DNA of 6,471 bases from Chloroflexota bacterium. GTDB taxonomy: Bacteria; Chloroflexota; Limnocylindria; Limnocylindrales; CSP1-4. Below are positions 1 to 5,866 of the stretch, in pieces. Made by a program: the position numbers and the translations under genes. The notes beneath the pieces are model-generated. The model had not been told where the DNA came from and made no database searches. It saw only the letters and a list, made by a program, of their open reading frames with translations. Position 1 is the stretch's first letter. Every line of letters begins with the position of its first letter. The stretch is from contig JAJYMP010000426.1 of NCBI GenBank assembly GCA_021786915.1, positions 1 through 6,471 on the forward strand, written 5' to 3'.

Positions 1-795
1 ATCTGAGCCGCGGCCGGCGGCGAACTGGTCGCGCGAGGCGAGGACCGCGGTGCCGTCGAGCAGGATGCCCGGCGCGACGTGGGCGCCACTCGCCGTCTCG
101 CCGATCGGCACCGCGGCGGCGGCCCTCTCGCCGAAGCGCGCCTCCCAGACCGACCATGCGGACTGGTTGTTGTTGCCGAGCCCGTTCGCCGACTCGACCC
201 AGGCCACCGCCGCGTCTGACACGGCGAGGAAGAGGACCTGCTGCGTCGCCGCGTACTGGCCGATCCAGTCCAGGCCGGGTTTCGCGTTCAGCAGTCGCAC
301 CTCGACAGCCGAGCCGTGAGTCCTCTCGGCTGGCAGCGCGATCGCCAGTCGGTTGCCGGAGATCGCGAGCACGGGTGCCTGCGGAAGCGGGCAGGTCATG
401 CCCTGGCTGCCCGGAGCGACGAACCCCACGTTCGAGGTGCCGCTTGCAACGGCCCTGTACGCGCCGGTCGGCGTCCCATCGCCGCCGAGCGCGACCGCGA
501 GGACGCGCCACGCGATGTACGTTGGATCGGGTCCGATGCCGCACGTGCGGCCCGGCTTCGACGTGACGATCGCAAGCCAGCCCGGGCTCGACACGAACGA
601 GTCGATTGCCTCGCCTGAGAGCAGCGGCGGCGTGATCACGCGCACCGAGGCGCCAGTCGCGTCGGCCACTTCGATCCCCGTTCGCGTATAGCCGGTCTCG
701 ACAAACGGTCCCTGGGGCGGTCCGCCCTCATGCGGGGACCACGGGTCGGGGATCAGCGTGGCCGGTGGGAGAAGACCGGGCACCGAGACCACGGG
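1..795 (-). repeat. Ectodomain module 2 of the membrane protein (intragenic protein repeat, cut by window edge)
   Basis: Residues 542-806 match the first about 265 residues of module 1, including a Cys pair (C626 and C676, spaced like C224 and C275) and the motif AWVES followed by W-x-x-EAR. If the copy is full length, about 140 more residues lie beyond the left edge, giving a protein of about 950 residues. A third copy cannot be excluded. Confidence 0.75.
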
Positions 796-2418
796 CATCG
801 ACACGTAGGGCGCCAGGGACGCGGCCGGGGTCAGTGTGACTTCCGTCGGGGCCTGCGGCGCCGCGAGCGCGTCGATCGGGATCGCCATCTGGTCGCCGAA
901 CACCGTGCCCTGATCGTTCCCGGAAGCCGTGGACGCCGCGAAGTCGATCGCGTACCAGGTGATCCAGTCACCCGTGCTGGACACTTCCGGCGGAAGTGAC
1001 GGGACCCGCCCATCCAGCGCGACGGCGCGCAGCCCATCTGCCGCGGTCCAGACCGCGAGTAGCGCCCAGCTGGAATCGGTGCCGTCGGGCTGCGTCCAGG
1101 GGATGAAGCAGGTGAGGACGACACGGCCGCGGTCCGCGGCCACGATCCGGCCACATGACGCGGGGCCACCGTCCGGGCTGAGCGTCTCAGTGCGCCCCCC
1201 ATCGACGCGAACGACCGTCTCCTTGGCCAGGGCATCCTGGTACTGGGCGATGATCGCGGTTCCATCGAGCGCCATCTGCGGCACGAAAGTGTCAGTCGGC
1301 GACACACCGATGTCGACAGGCGACGGCGTCCCCTCGGGGAGACGCGCCTCCATCACCTTCCACGCATGAGGTCCTGACGGGATGAGCAAGTTCGTGGATT
1401 CGACCCAAGCCACTGCCTGCTCGGAGACATCCAGCTCCACCACGCGGGTCGCTGTCCGATAGGAGGAGACCGTTCCAGTAGTTGCCAGGGAGACGACCGC
1501 CACGTTGCTGCCGGCGTCGAGCGCCGGCCCCGACGATGACGACCACGCGAGGAGGTCATCGTGCAGGCTGATCACGGGCGGGTAGGCGTACGCGCAGTCG
1601 GGCATCGTAGCCGCCTCCGCGAACGGCGCGAACGTCGACTGCTCAGTGCCTGACGCGATCTCCCGCCAGGCGCCGGCCGGCAGCCCGTCGGGGCCCATCG
1701 GCGCGACCTGGATGCGCCAGGGCATCGGGATGGTGGCGTGGGACCGGCAGTCGTTGAGGTTCGACGGCGTGACGACCATCGCCATCCAGCTGCTGTCGTG
1801 GGCGAAGGCCGCGATCGCCTCGTCGCGCCCGATGGGTAGGGTGCCGGGATCGATGATGCGGACCGAGCCGCCGCCGAGGTCGGTGATGGACGAGGCGCCG
1901 GTTCCGCCCACCGGCCATTGATAGAGGTAGGGACCTGTCAGCGGGCCGCCGTCCCGGGCCCCCGTCTGCGTGCTGTCGACCCGCGTCTTGCGCACCACGT
2001 CCGCCGACACGTTGACCACGGGCAGGCCGATCTGGTCGGCAGTCGGCCCGGTGGGCGACGCCGACGGGCTGCCGACGTCCGGGGACGAGGAGACGTCGGC
2101 CGACGGCGTCGGCGACCCGACGGGCGCGACGCTCGGCGTGGCCTGGCCGACGACACCCGGCTGGCGGTTCGCGAGGCTCATGGCCAGCGGGGCGACGACG
2201 AGAACTGCTGCGACGAGCGCCCCGATCAGCCATCCGAGCCGAAGACGCCGCTGCGGGCGCGTGCCGTCCCGCCCCGTCGCCAGCGTCCGCTCGACGCGCG
2301 CCCGCAGGGTCGCCGGCGCCGGACGGGACATCAGATCGTCCAGGGTGGCGCGGAGGTCGCGCTCGAACTCGGGGCCGAGCTCCCCGTCGACCTCCGGATC
2401 GAACCGCTCGTTCGTCAT
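1..2418 (-). CDS. Single-pass membrane protein with two tandem beta-propeller-like ectodomains, putative anti-sigma/sensor (3' partial)
   Basis: The minus-strand frame is open without a stop from ATG 2418 to the left edge (806 codons, end missing). Residues 1-60 are charged and probably cytoplasmic. Residues 62-83 form one transmembrane helix (GWLIGALVAAVLVVAPLAMS...), followed by a Ser/Pro/Thr-rich linker at 84-130. The rest is exported, with recurring blade-like strands: SSWMAMV 209, DDLLAW 287, AVAWVE 335, LDGTAIIA 384, GRVVLTC 431 and GDWITWY 483. The set recurs about 403 residues later (GWLAIV 613, NRLAIAL 689, AVAWVE 737, LDGTAVLA 787), so the ectodomain is a tandem duplication. The start is fixed by the ATGA overlap with the stop of the upstream ECF sigma gene, which implies translational coupling. 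From this context I infer an anti-sigma factor or sensor that holds the sigma factor through its N-terminal segment. No zinc-binding anti-sigma motif (HxxxCxxC) is visible, so the biochemical role is unproven. Confidence 0.88.
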   Translation of the reverse strand, partial: MTNERFDPEVDGELGPEFERDLRATLDDLMSRPAPATLRARVERTLATGRDGTRPQRRLRLGWLIGALVAAVLVVAPLAMSLANRQPGVVGQATPSVAPVGSPTPSADVSSSPDVGSPSASPTGPTADQIGLPVVNVSADVVRKTRVDSTQTGARDGGPLTGPYLYQWPVGGTGASSITDLGGGSVRIIDPGTLPIGRDEAIAAFAHDSSWMAMVVTPSNLNDCRSHATIPMPWRIQVAPMGPDGLPAGAWREIASGTEQSTFAPFAEAATMPDCAYAYPPVISLHDDLLAWSSSSGPALDAGSNVAVVSLATTGTVSSYRTATRVVELDVSEQAVAWVESTNLLIPSGPHAWKVMEARLPEGTPSPVDIGVSPTDTFVPQMALDGTAIIAQYQDALAKETVVRVDGGRTETLSPDGGPASCGRIVAADRGRVVLTCFIPWTQPDGTDSSWALLAVWTAADGLRAVALDGRVPSLPPEVSSTGDWITWYAIDFAASTASGNDQGTVFGDQMAIPIDALAAPQAPTEVTLTPAASLAPYVSMPVVSVPGLLPPATLIPDPWSPHEGGPPQGPFVETGYTRTGIEVADATGASVRVITPPLLSGEAIDSFVSSPGWLAIVTSKPGRTCGIGPDPTYIAWRVLAVALGGDGTPTGAYRAVASGTSNVGFVAPGSQGMTCPLPQAPVLAISGNRLAIALPAERTHGSAVEVRLLNAKPGLDWIGQYAATQQVLFLAVSDAAVAWVESANGLGNNNQSAWSVWEARFGERAAAAVPIGETASGAHVAPGILLDGTAVLASRDQFAAGRGSD
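796..2022 (-). repeat. Ectodomain module 1 of the membrane protein (intragenic protein repeat)
   Basis: Residues about 133-541 form the first copy of a module of about 405 residues. Matching landmarks in copy 2 are PVVNV 133 with PVVSV 542, SVRII 185 with SVRVI 591, W211 with W614, AWVES 337 with AWVES 739, and LDGTA 384 with LDGTA 787. The offsets are 402-409 residues throughout, with few gaps. Six blade-like strands are spaced about 46-80 residues apart, as expected for a six- or seven-bladed propeller. The similarity is clear in protein but weak in DNA, so the duplication is old. Confidence 0.8.
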
Positions 2419-2999
2419 CGTCCGGCCCTCCGGTCGGCGTCGGCGCGGTCCCAGGCCGCCCGCAGGTTCGAGAGCGCGTAGTGGAGGCGCGACTTGACGG
2501 TCCCGGCGCGGTCGCCCGTGCGGGCGGCGATCTCCTCGATCGGGAGGTCGGCCCAGAACCGCAGGACGACCACGGCGCGGTGGTCCGGCGAGAGGCGTCG
2601 GAGCGCCTGGCCGAGCTCGTCGTCGGTCACCAGGCGGTCGTAGGCATCCTCGGTGGCGAACCCGGCGGCATCGCCGTCGAGCGCGACCCCGGCCGGCCGC
2701 ACCCTGCGGCGCCGCAACCGGTCGCGACACGCGTTGACGAGGATGCGCGTGAACCAGGCCTCGACGCGGTCGGGGTCGCGGAGCCCGTCGATGCCGGCCC
2801 AGGCGTGGCACACCGCGTCGTGCGTGGCCTCCTCGGCCTCCGCGCGGTCGCCCAGGATCGCCGCGGCCAGCGCATAGGACTGGTCCAGCGATGCCTGCAG
2901 ATGGCGCACGAACGCCTCGCGCCGAGCGTCCGCCGCCCGATCGCGTGTCCCCTCGGTGATGGCCACGTCCCCCACTTGTCCTCGCAGCAGCAGCGCCAT
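2415..2999 (-). CDS. ECF-type RNA polymerase sigma factor (sigma-70 family)
   Basis: A 194-residue protein, normal for an extracytoplasmic-function sigma factor that has only regions 2 and 4. Region 2 spans about 28-98: an alpha-helical core-binding segment with ILGDRAEAEEATHDAV at 48-63, then RVEAWFTRILVNACRDRLRR leading into the basic end. Region 4 spans about 128-181, with RRLSPDHRAVVVLRFWADL and the helix-turn-helix LPIEEIAARTGDRAGTVKSR that reads the -35 element. It would direct core polymerase to a small regulon. The stop overlaps the start of the membrane protein gene (ATGA, 2415-2418), so the two are co-transcribed and coupled. The start is uncertain: ATG 2999 gives the longest protein, but GTG 2975 and GTG 2966 follow a GAGGA and would leave both domains intact. 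Region 3 and any C-terminal extension (such as a SnoaL domain) are absent. Confidence 0.95.
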   Translation of the reverse strand: MALLLRGQVGDVAITEGTRDRAADARREAFVRHLQASLDQSYALAAAILGDRAEAEEATHDAVCHAWAGIDGLRDPDRVEAWFTRILVNACRDRLRRRRVRPAGVALDGDAAGFATEDAYDRLVTDDELGQALRRLSPDHRAVVVLRFWADLPIEEIAARTGDRAGTVKSRLHYALSNLRAAWDRADADRRAGR

Positions 3000-3012
3000 T
3001 GTGACGCTACCT

Positions 3013-3037
3013 GACGCAGCGCGGCACCGGAACGTTC
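3013..3037 (-). promoter_or_regulatory. Candidate ECF-type promoter of the sigma operon
   Basis: On the minus strand, GAAC (3034-3037) is followed after 17 nt by CGTC (3013-3016). This matches the general GGAAC/GAAC plus CGTC form of many ECF promoters and points at the sigma gene. It would start transcription around 3005-3007, only some 6-8 nt before ATG 2999, or 30-40 nt before the internal GTG starts. Autoregulation by the encoded sigma factor is an inference; short motifs like these occur by chance in GC-rich DNA. Confidence 0.35.
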
Positions 3038-3086
3038 AACCGGCCCGAAGTCTGACGGGGCGGACCGAAGCCGAAGCCGCCGCGAA

Positions 3087-3108
3087 GTTGACACAGCGTT
3101 AACGTCGC
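3087..3108 (+). promoter_or_regulatory. Candidate Pho box (11-bp direct repeat) upstream of the phosphate permease
   Basis: Two adjacent 11-bp units, GTTGACACAGC (3087-3097) and GTTAACGTCGC (3098-3108), share GTT-AC at the same phase. PhoB boxes in enterobacteria and PhoP boxes in Streptomyces are built of 11-bp direct repeat units, the latter beginning GTTCAC. The position 87-108 bp before the ATG of a PiT phosphate transporter, and just upstream of a TATGCT hexamer, fits a phosphate-responsive operator. The first unit also contains a perfect TTGACA (3088-3093), but no -10 lies 16-18 nt after it. Confidence 0.4.
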
Positions 3109-3126
3109 AACCACCGGTCGCGCCCG

Positions 3127-3132
3127 TATGCT
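3127..3132 (+). promoter_or_regulatory. Candidate -10 hexamer for the pit operon
   Basis: TATGCT matches the TAnnnT core of a housekeeping -10 and is one of the very few A/T-rich hexamers in this GC-rich region. It lies 18 nt after the end of the second 11-bp unit. If a third, degenerate unit (3109-3119) were bound, the box-to--10 distance would resemble activator-dependent Pho promoters that lack a normal -35. Predicted transcription start is near 3139. Confidence 0.35.
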
Positions 3133-3162
3133 CGCGCTGCGTCCGCCCGTCACGCGCGACCC

Positions 3163-3179
3163 GAGGTGCCCAGGCCATC
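3163..3179 (+). promoter_or_regulatory. Shine-Dalgarno-like GAGGTG and possible ATC start of pit
   Basis: GAGGTG (about 3163-3168) lies 8 nt before an in-frame ATC at 3177. Starting there gives (M)EHVTLMLVAVIALAV, an N-terminus typical of PiT proteins, while ATG 3195 has no purine-rich site within 15 nt upstream. Non-AUG/GUG/UUG starts are rare, so this is a suggestion only. Alternatively the mRNA is read from ATG 3195 with a distant or weak site. Confidence 0.3.
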
Positions 3180-3194
3180 GAACACGTCACGCTG

Positions 3195-4178
3195 ATGCTG
3201 GTCGCCGTGATCGCGCTGGCCGTGGTCTTCGACTACATCAACGGCTTCCACGACACCGCGAATGCCATCGCGACCTCCGTCGCCACGCGCGCCCTGCGCC
3301 CCGAGTACGCGCTCCTGATGGCCACGTTCTTCAACTTCTTCGGCGCCTTCGCGGGAACCGCGGTCGCGAAGACGATCGGCGCGGGCCTGGTCGACGACCG
3401 CACGACCACCAACGTGATCGTCGCGGCGGCACTCCTGGGCGCCATCGCCTGGAACATGATCACCTGGTGGCTGGGCCTGCCGAGCTCCTCGAGCCACGCC
3501 CTGATCGGCGGCCTGCTGGGCGCCACCGCCATCGCCGTCGGGACCGGCGCCTTCAAGTGGGACGGGATCATCACCAAGGTGATCTTCCCGCTGGTCACCT
3601 CGCCGATGATCGGCTTCATCGGCGCGTTCGTGCTGATGGTCGCGCTGCTGTGGATCTTCCGCCACGCGCGCCGCAGGCCCATGGCGAGCGGCTTCCGGCG
3701 GCTCCAGGTCTTCTCCGCCGCCTACATGGCGTTCGCCCACGGCAGCAATGACGCGCAGAAGACGATGGGCATCATCACGCTCGCGCTGTTCTCGGCCGGG
3801 GTCCTGCCCGCCAACGATGTGCCGGTCTGGGTGATCGTCATCGCGGCGACGGCGATGTCCCTCGGAACCGCCACCGGCGGCTGGCGGATCATGCACACCA
3901 TGGGCCACCGAGTCGTCGAGCTGGAGCCGATCCACGGGTTCGCCGCCGAGGCGACCGCGGCCTCGGTGATCCTGGGCGCCGCGCACTTCGGGATGCCCGT
4001 CTCGACCACCCACGTCATCTCCAGCGCGATCATGGGCGTCGGCTCGAGCAAGGGCGTGCGCGGCGTGCGCTGGGGCGTCGCCCGCCGCATCCTCGTCGCG
4101 TGGGTCCTGACGATCCCGGCATCGGCAACGGTCGGTGCGCTCGCCTGGATCGTCCTCACCGCGGCTGGCATCAGATGA
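3195..4178 (+). CDS. pit: PiT-family inorganic phosphate transporter
   Basis: A 327-residue polytopic membrane protein, the short bacterial PiT form, importing phosphate (usually as a metal-phosphate complex with protons) across the cytoplasmic membrane. It shows the family's inverted duplicated halves. The first half has GFHDTANAIAT at 17-27 and GLPSSSSHALIGGLLGA at 94-110; the second has HGSNDAQKTMG at 182-192 and GMPVSTTHVISSAIMGVG at 266-283. Hydrophobic segments fill the spaces, and a basic loop (RHARRRP, 156-162) separates the halves. The two Asn-Asp/His-Asp motifs are the expected substrate-site signatures. ATG 3195 is the first standard start in frame but has no Shine-Dalgarno sequence near it; an ATC at 3177 preceded by GAGGTG would add six residues. 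A DUF47 accessory gene follows after 55 nt on the same strand. Regulation by a Pho box at 3087-3108 is suspected. Confidence 0.96.
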   Translation: MLVAVIALAVVFDYINGFHDTANAIATSVATRALRPEYALLMATFFNFFGAFAGTAVAKTIGAGLVDDRTTTNVIVAAALLGAIAWNMITWWLGLPSSSSHALIGGLLGATAIAVGTGAFKWDGIITKVIFPLVTSPMIGFIGAFVLMVALLWIFRHARRRPMASGFRRLQVFSAAYMAFAHGSNDAQKTMGIITLALFSAGVLPANDVPVWVIVIAATAMSLGTATGGWRIMHTMGHRVVELEPIHGFAAEATAASVILGAAHFGMPVSTTHVISSAIMGVGSSKGVRGVRWGVARRILVAWVLTIPASATVGALAWIVLTAAGIR

Positions 4179-4222
4179 GCGCGCTCCCCTCCCCGACCGC
4201 AACCCGCCTTTCGCCAGAAGCC

Positions 4223-4227
4223 GGAGG
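4223..4227 (+). promoter_or_regulatory. Ribosome binding site deciding the DUF47 start
   Basis: A perfect GGAGG core lies 6 nt before ATG 4234. It selects this ATG over an ATG at 4135 that is in the same frame but lies inside the permease gene and would add 33 low-complexity residues foreign to the family. Confidence 0.85.
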
Positions 4228-4233
4228 CCACCG

Positions 4234-4845
4234 ATGGTCCGCCTGATCCCGCACGACGAGAAGTTCTTCGGACTGTTCATCGAGGACGGCGAGAACCTGC
4301 TCGCCGCCGCCCGCAATCTCGAGGACCTCGTGGTCTCCTACGACCGGCTCGACGAGCGGATCGCCGAGATCCAGGCGCTCGAGAAGCGCGGCGACCAGAT
4401 CGACACCGAGCTGCTGGGCCGCCTCGAGCGATCGTTCACGACGCCCTTCGACCGCGAGGACATCCACGAGCTGACGACACACCTCGATGACGTGGTGGAC
4501 AACATCCAGGCAGCGGCCGAGACGTTCCAGATCTACGGGGTGGTGCAGCCCACCGACGAGTGCCGCGAGATGGTCGGCATCCTGACCGCGCAGGCATCGC
4601 AGCTGCTCGACGCGCTCCGGAAGCTCGAGTCCGGCAAGGACCTGGCGGCCCATCTGGCGACCGTCCACGAACTGGAGCACAAGGCCGACCAGGTGTCCCG
4701 CAGCGCGATCGGACGCCTGTTCAAGGACCGCCTCGACCCGCTCGAGGTGATCAAGTTCCGCGACCTCTACTCGATCCTCGAGGAGGCGATCGACGCGGGC
4801 GAGGACGCGGCCGAGGTGATCGAGCGGATCTTGGCCAAGGCCTGA
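4234..4845 (+). CDS. DUF47 / PhoU-like Pit accessory protein
   Basis: A 203-residue, wholly helical, acidic protein of the DUF47 family (PF01865, YkaA/TIGR00153-like), related in fold to PhoU. It opens with MVRLIPHDEKFFGLF, the family's usual start (F-x-x-LF-x-x-x at the N-terminus). PhoU-type acidic metal-binding patterns recur: LEKRGDQID at 49-57, TPFDREDIHELTTHLDDVVDN at about 70-90 (the Pro-Phe-Asp-Arg-Glu-Asp signature), HELEHKADQV at 145-154 and FRDLYSILEEAIDAGEDAAEVI near the end. Members almost always sit next to a pit gene and are thought to modulate the transporter from the cytoplasmic face. The pair here follows that rule: same strand, 55 nt apart, clear GGAGG site. The length is normal and no key region is missing. 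Confidence 0.94.
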   Translation: MVRLIPHDEKFFGLFIEDGENLLAAARNLEDLVVSYDRLDERIAEIQALEKRGDQIDTELLGRLERSFTTPFDREDIHELTTHLDDVVDNIQAAAETFQIYGVVQPTDECREMVGILTAQASQLLDALRKLESGKDLAAHLATVHELEHKADQVSRSAIGRLFKDRLDPLEVIKFRDLYSILEEAIDAGEDAAEVIERILAKA

Positions 4846-4855
4846 CGGCCGTTCT

Positions 4856-4872
4856 GGGGGCGCGGAACCCCC
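4856..4872. terminator. Possible hairpin between convergent genes
   Basis: GGGGG (4856-4860) and CCCCC (4868-4872) can pair around a 7-nt loop just after the DUF47 stop. A second short dyad, GCTAG (4883-4887) with CTAGC (4896-4900), overlaps the stop codon of the convergent methyltransferase. Neither stem is followed by a U tract, so intrinsic termination is only a possibility. Confidence 0.3.
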
Positions 4873-4895
4873 GATCGTCGCGGCTAGTGCCGCCG

Positions 4896-5558
4896 CTAGC
4901 GCCGCCGGGCGATCGTCATCCCGTCGGCGATGCCGAGCAGCACGTAGGTGACCCGCCCGTCGGCCGCGATGGCGTCGTTCATCGCGTGGATCGCGGTTCC
5001 GCTCTCGTCGCCCGGCGCGGGGTTCACCCCGCGCCCGTGGAAGAGCATGTTGTCCAGGACGATCAGCCCGCCGCGGCGCACGAGCCGCAGGCTGCGGTCC
5101 CAGTAGTCGGGATAGCCGGGCTTGTCCGCGTCGATGAACGCGAGGTCGAACGTGTCCTCGGCGCCCGCGGCGAGCAGCGCGTCGAGCGTCTCCACGGCAG
5201 GGCCGAGGCGCAGCTCGATGCGGTCGGCCACGCCGGCGTCGGCCCAGTATCGGCGCGCGGTCTGGGTGAACTCGTCCGAGACGTCGCAGCACAGCAGCAG
5301 GCCGTCGGGCGGCAGCGCGAGCGCCACGGCCAGCGACGAGTACCCAGTGAACGTGCCGATCTCGAGGCAGCGGCGAGCGCCCACGAGCTCGGTGAGCAGC
5401 GTGAGGAGGGCGCCCTGCTCGGGCGCGATCTGCATGCCGGCCTGGGGGTGGGCCGCAGTCTCGGCGCGCAGCCGGGCGAGGATGCCGGGCTCGCGGTAGC
5501 CGACGCGCTCGATGTAGGCGTGGACATCGTCGGGCCGGCCGGTCGTCGTGCTCGTCAT
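4896..5558 (-). CDS. Class I SAM-dependent O-methyltransferase, CCoAOMT-like family (Methyltransf_3)
   Basis: A 220-residue Rossmann-fold methyltransferase, the usual size for the family, predicted cytoplasmic. The SAM-binding motif I is LEIGTFTGYSSLAVAL at 65-80, preceded by the family's PEQGALLTLL segment at 46-55. An acidic residue for the ribose is in CCDVSDEF (D92). The divalent-metal ligands of the plant caffeoyl-CoA enzymes correspond to D143 (FIDADK), D169 and N170 (VLDN). The segment YPDYWDRSLRLVRRGGLI matches the conserved link between them. It probably transfers a methyl group to a catechol-type hydroxyl, but the substrate cannot be told from sequence and no biosynthetic neighbours are present. 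ATG 5558 is chosen because family similarity begins soon after it; GTG 5594 would add 12 residues of poor match. It runs convergent to the phosphate pair, with a 50-bp gap. Confidence 0.94.
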   Translation of the reverse strand: MTSTTTGRPDDVHAYIERVGYREPGILARLRAETAAHPQAGMQIAPEQGALLTLLTELVGARRCLEIGTFTGYSSLAVALALPPDGLLLCCDVSDEFTQTARRYWADAGVADRIELRLGPAVETLDALLAAGAEDTFDLAFIDADKPGYPDYWDRSLRLVRRGGLIVLDNMLFHGRGVNPAPGDESGTAIHAMNDAIAADGRVTYVLLGIADGMTIARRR

Positions 5559-5678
5559 GGCGTGGATGTTCCCACGGGCGCGCAAAGGGCGCACGCGAAA
5601 GGGCGGTCCACGCCTTCGCCCGAGCCAGATGCGCCCCGCCAGGCCTGTACCACCCGGCCTGTCCGCCGCTGATGCGTG

Positions 5679-5733
5679 TCCCCCTGCGTCCGCTGCCGAA
5701 CCGGTCTCCCCCTGCGTCCCCTGCCGACCCGGT
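5679..5733. repeat. 28-bp-period direct repeat, two copies
   Basis: The 27-nt segments 5679-5705 and 5707-5733 are identical at 25 positions; both begin TCCCCCTGCGTCC or TCCCCCTGCGTCCC and end in CGGT. The stretch 5735-5761 resembles a third, decayed copy (shared CCGCTGC and final GGT). The period is 28 bp and the plus strand is strongly pyrimidine-biased. Confidence 0.8.
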
Positions 5734-5746
5734 GCCCCTTCGCCCC

Positions 5747-5774
5747 GCTGCTGAGTCAGGTCAGACTCAGCAGC
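5747..5774. repeat. Perfect 11-bp inverted repeat (hairpin or operator)
   Basis: GCTGCTGAGTC (5747-5757) is followed by the 6-nt spacer AGGTCA and its exact reverse complement GACTCAGCAGC (5764-5774). As RNA it would form a stable 11-bp stem. On neither strand is it followed by a U run, so it could be a Rho-independent-like end of the response regulator transcript, a protein-binding dyad, or a processed RNA structure. Confidence 0.75.
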
Positions 5775-5847
5775 CGCGTGGCCATGCGTGCCGCCCGGCT
5801 CTAGGGGACCGTTCGTCGGGTCGGTCGTGCGGCGACGCGCGCGTGAC

Positions 5848-5866
5848 GAGTCGGACCTGACTCAGC
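5848..5866. repeat. Second, inverted copy of the GAGTC-N6-GACTC dyad
   Basis: These 19 nt match the reverse complement of 5750-5768 at 18 positions. Both elements contain GAGTC and GACTC separated by 6 nt. Their centres are 95 bp apart, close to nine helical turns. This copy keeps the core dyad but not the longer 11-bp arms of the first. Confidence 0.75.

Noticed and set aside
1643..2233. Minus-strand 196-codon frame within the membrane protein gene
   Set aside because: Alternate frame of the real gene; Arg/His/Gly-rich with no coherent features, whereas the other frame gives a membrane helix and repeated strand motifs.
3088..3132. TTGACA (3088) with TATGCT (3127) as a standard sigma-70 promoter
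   Set aside because: The boxes are 33 bp apart, far outside the 16-18 bp spacing; the direct-repeat interpretation explains the TTGACA better.
3150..4316. Long open frame (388 codons) on the minus strand opposite the permease
   Set aside because: It is highly charged, low-complexity Arg/Asp/Gly-rich sequence antisense to a well-supported PiT gene; an expected by-product of GC-rich codon bias.
4171..5292. Minus-strand frame of 373 codons spanning DUF47, the convergent gap and part of the methyltransferase
   Set aside because: It crosses two recognised genes, has no family resemblance and is Arg/Ala/Leu-rich, as shadow frames are here.
4560..5672. Plus-strand frame of 370 codons opposite the methyltransferase
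   Set aside because: Antisense to a clear methyltransferase with intact motifs; composition typical of a shadow frame.
5672..5860. Small protein-coding genes in the repeat-rich gap
   Set aside because: Frames are built from the repeats (Pro/Arg-rich), lack ribosome binding sites and resemble no family.
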